Positions 5,327 to 5,990 of a DNA stretch of 5,990 bases are shown here, one piece after another. The position numbers were made by a program, and so were the translations under genes. The notes beneath the pieces are model-generated. The model was not told where the DNA came from. It made no database searches and worked only from the letters and a program-made list of their open reading frames with translations. Source of the DNA: an uncultured Alphaproteobacteria bacterium (GTDB lineage: Bacteria; Pseudomonadota; Alphaproteobacteria; Reyranellales; Reyranellaceae); NCBI GenBank assembly GCA_903929895.1, contig CAIYWM010000789.1, positions 1 to 5,990 on the forward strand, written 5' to 3'. How positions within the stretch are numbered: the first letter of the stretch is position 1; each line of letters opens with the position of its first letter.

Positions 5327-5990
5327 CTACACCTTGCCGGTTGCGTCCTCGATGGCCTTGAGCAGGACCGGCCAGTACTCCTCGCCATGTCCCAGGTCGA
5401 CCGCGCGCTCCATCACCTCGCGCGCCACGTCGGCGCCCAGCGCAGGAACACCCGCCTGCTCGGCCATGTCGATGGCGTAGCCCAGATCCTTCAATGCGTA
5501 CCTGGTCGAGAAGGCGCGCTCCGGAAAGACGCCTGGCAGCAACGCCTTCATGCCGTGGTTGCGCAGCGCGAAGGAATCGGCCGAGCCCTTGGTGAGCGTC
5601 TCGAAAAGCACCTTGCCGTCGACGCCGTTCGCGCGCGCGATCGACAGGCTCTCGGCCAGCGCCACCACGGTCTGGAACAGGATCATGTTGTTCAGGATCT
5701 TCACCGTCTGCCCCGCGCCGACATCGCCGCAATGCGTGACCTCGCTCGCCATATGGCGCAGCAGCGGCGCGATGCGCTCGAAGGTCGGCACGGTCGCTCC
5801 CACCATGATGGAGAGCGTGCCGTCGATCGCGGCCTGTCGCGTGCGTGCGACCGGTGCGTCGGCGAAGGCCGAGGCCTTGCCCTGGAATTCCTCGTAGAGC
5901 CTGCGCGCCAGGATCGGCGGTGCGGTGCTGAGATCGACCACGTTCCAGCCGAGCCTGGCCTTCGAGACCAGGCCGTTGGTGCCCAGGCAG
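5327..5990 (-). CDS. NAD(P)-dependent beta-hydroxyacid dehydrogenase family protein, N-terminus outside window
   Basis: Member of the 3-hydroxyisobutyrate/6-phosphogluconate dehydrogenase superfamily, which oxidises beta-hydroxyacids or reduces the matching aldehydes. The frame is open from 5989 down to TAG 5327-5329 (220 residues); the GTG at 5941 is internal and about 75 residues with the GxGxxG cofactor motif are missing. Seen: VVDLSTAPP, the substrate loop DAPVARTRQAA (DAPVART at 5840-5860), GTLSIMVGA, the interdomain GAGQTVKILNN with catalytic lysine (AAG at 5699-5701) and paired asparagines, and the all-helical C-terminal domain with YALKDLGYAIDMA. The loop reads ART where 3-hydroxyisobutyrate dehydrogenases have SGG, so the substrate is probably different. 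The gene precedes the M81 peptidase on the same strand, 200 bases away, and may or may not share its transcript. Confidence 0.9.
   Translation of the reverse strand, partial: CLGTNGLVSKARLGWNVVDLSTAPPILARRLYEEFQGKASAFADAPVARTRQAAIDGTLSIMVGATVPTFERIAPLLRHMASEVTHCGDVGAGQTVKILNNMILFQTVVALAESLSIARANGVDGKVLFETLTKGSADSFALRNHGMKALLPGVFPERAFSTRYALKDLGYAIDMAEQAGVPALGADVAREVMERAVDLGHGEEYWPVLLKAIEDATGKV

Overview
The window reads as chromosomal DNA of a GC-rich alphaproteobacterium. The support is high GC at third codon positions, an alphaproteobacterial-type cystathionine beta-lyase and Zur, a monofunctional HisI, and an intergenic palindromic element of the kind scattered through Bradyrhizobium/Rhodospirillales-like genomes. 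Genus cannot be fixed from this stretch; something near Reyranella or Bradyrhizobium is a guess. I see no phage, transposase, CRISPR, rRNA or tRNA.

Layout. Positions 1-756 (+) are the 3' part of metC, cut by the left edge. Positions 757-956 hold a large multi-arm palindromic repeat lying between two convergent genes. Positions 957-1445 (-) are a Zur-type zinc regulator whose most likely start is a TTG, shorter than the longest open frame. Positions 1446-1518 are a compact divergent promoter region in which the zur and hisI promoters overlap at their -10 elements. Positions 1519-3599 (+) form a tight apparent operon: hisI, a small Tat-type lipoprotein starting at a TTG that overlaps the hisI stop, and an MFS transporter. 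Positions 3603-5126 (-) are an M81 (MlrC-like) metallopeptidase, convergent with the MFS gene and only 3 bases from it. Positions 5127-5326 carry the mlrC ribosome binding site but no other element I can support. Positions 5327-5990 (-) are the C-terminal two thirds or more of a beta-hydroxyacid dehydrogenase-family reductase, cut by the right edge.

How the genes fit together. Most are housekeeping or general catabolic genes. The suggestive parts are (i) the zur-hisI divergence, because HisI is itself a zinc enzyme and hisI paralogues are known in some Zur regulons, (ii) the symmetric shared promoter there, (iii) the uncharacterised lipoprotein coupled to hisI and an exporter-like MFS protein, and (iv) an unusual substrate loop in the right-edge dehydrogenase. 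I find no clear evidence of a wholly new biological system.
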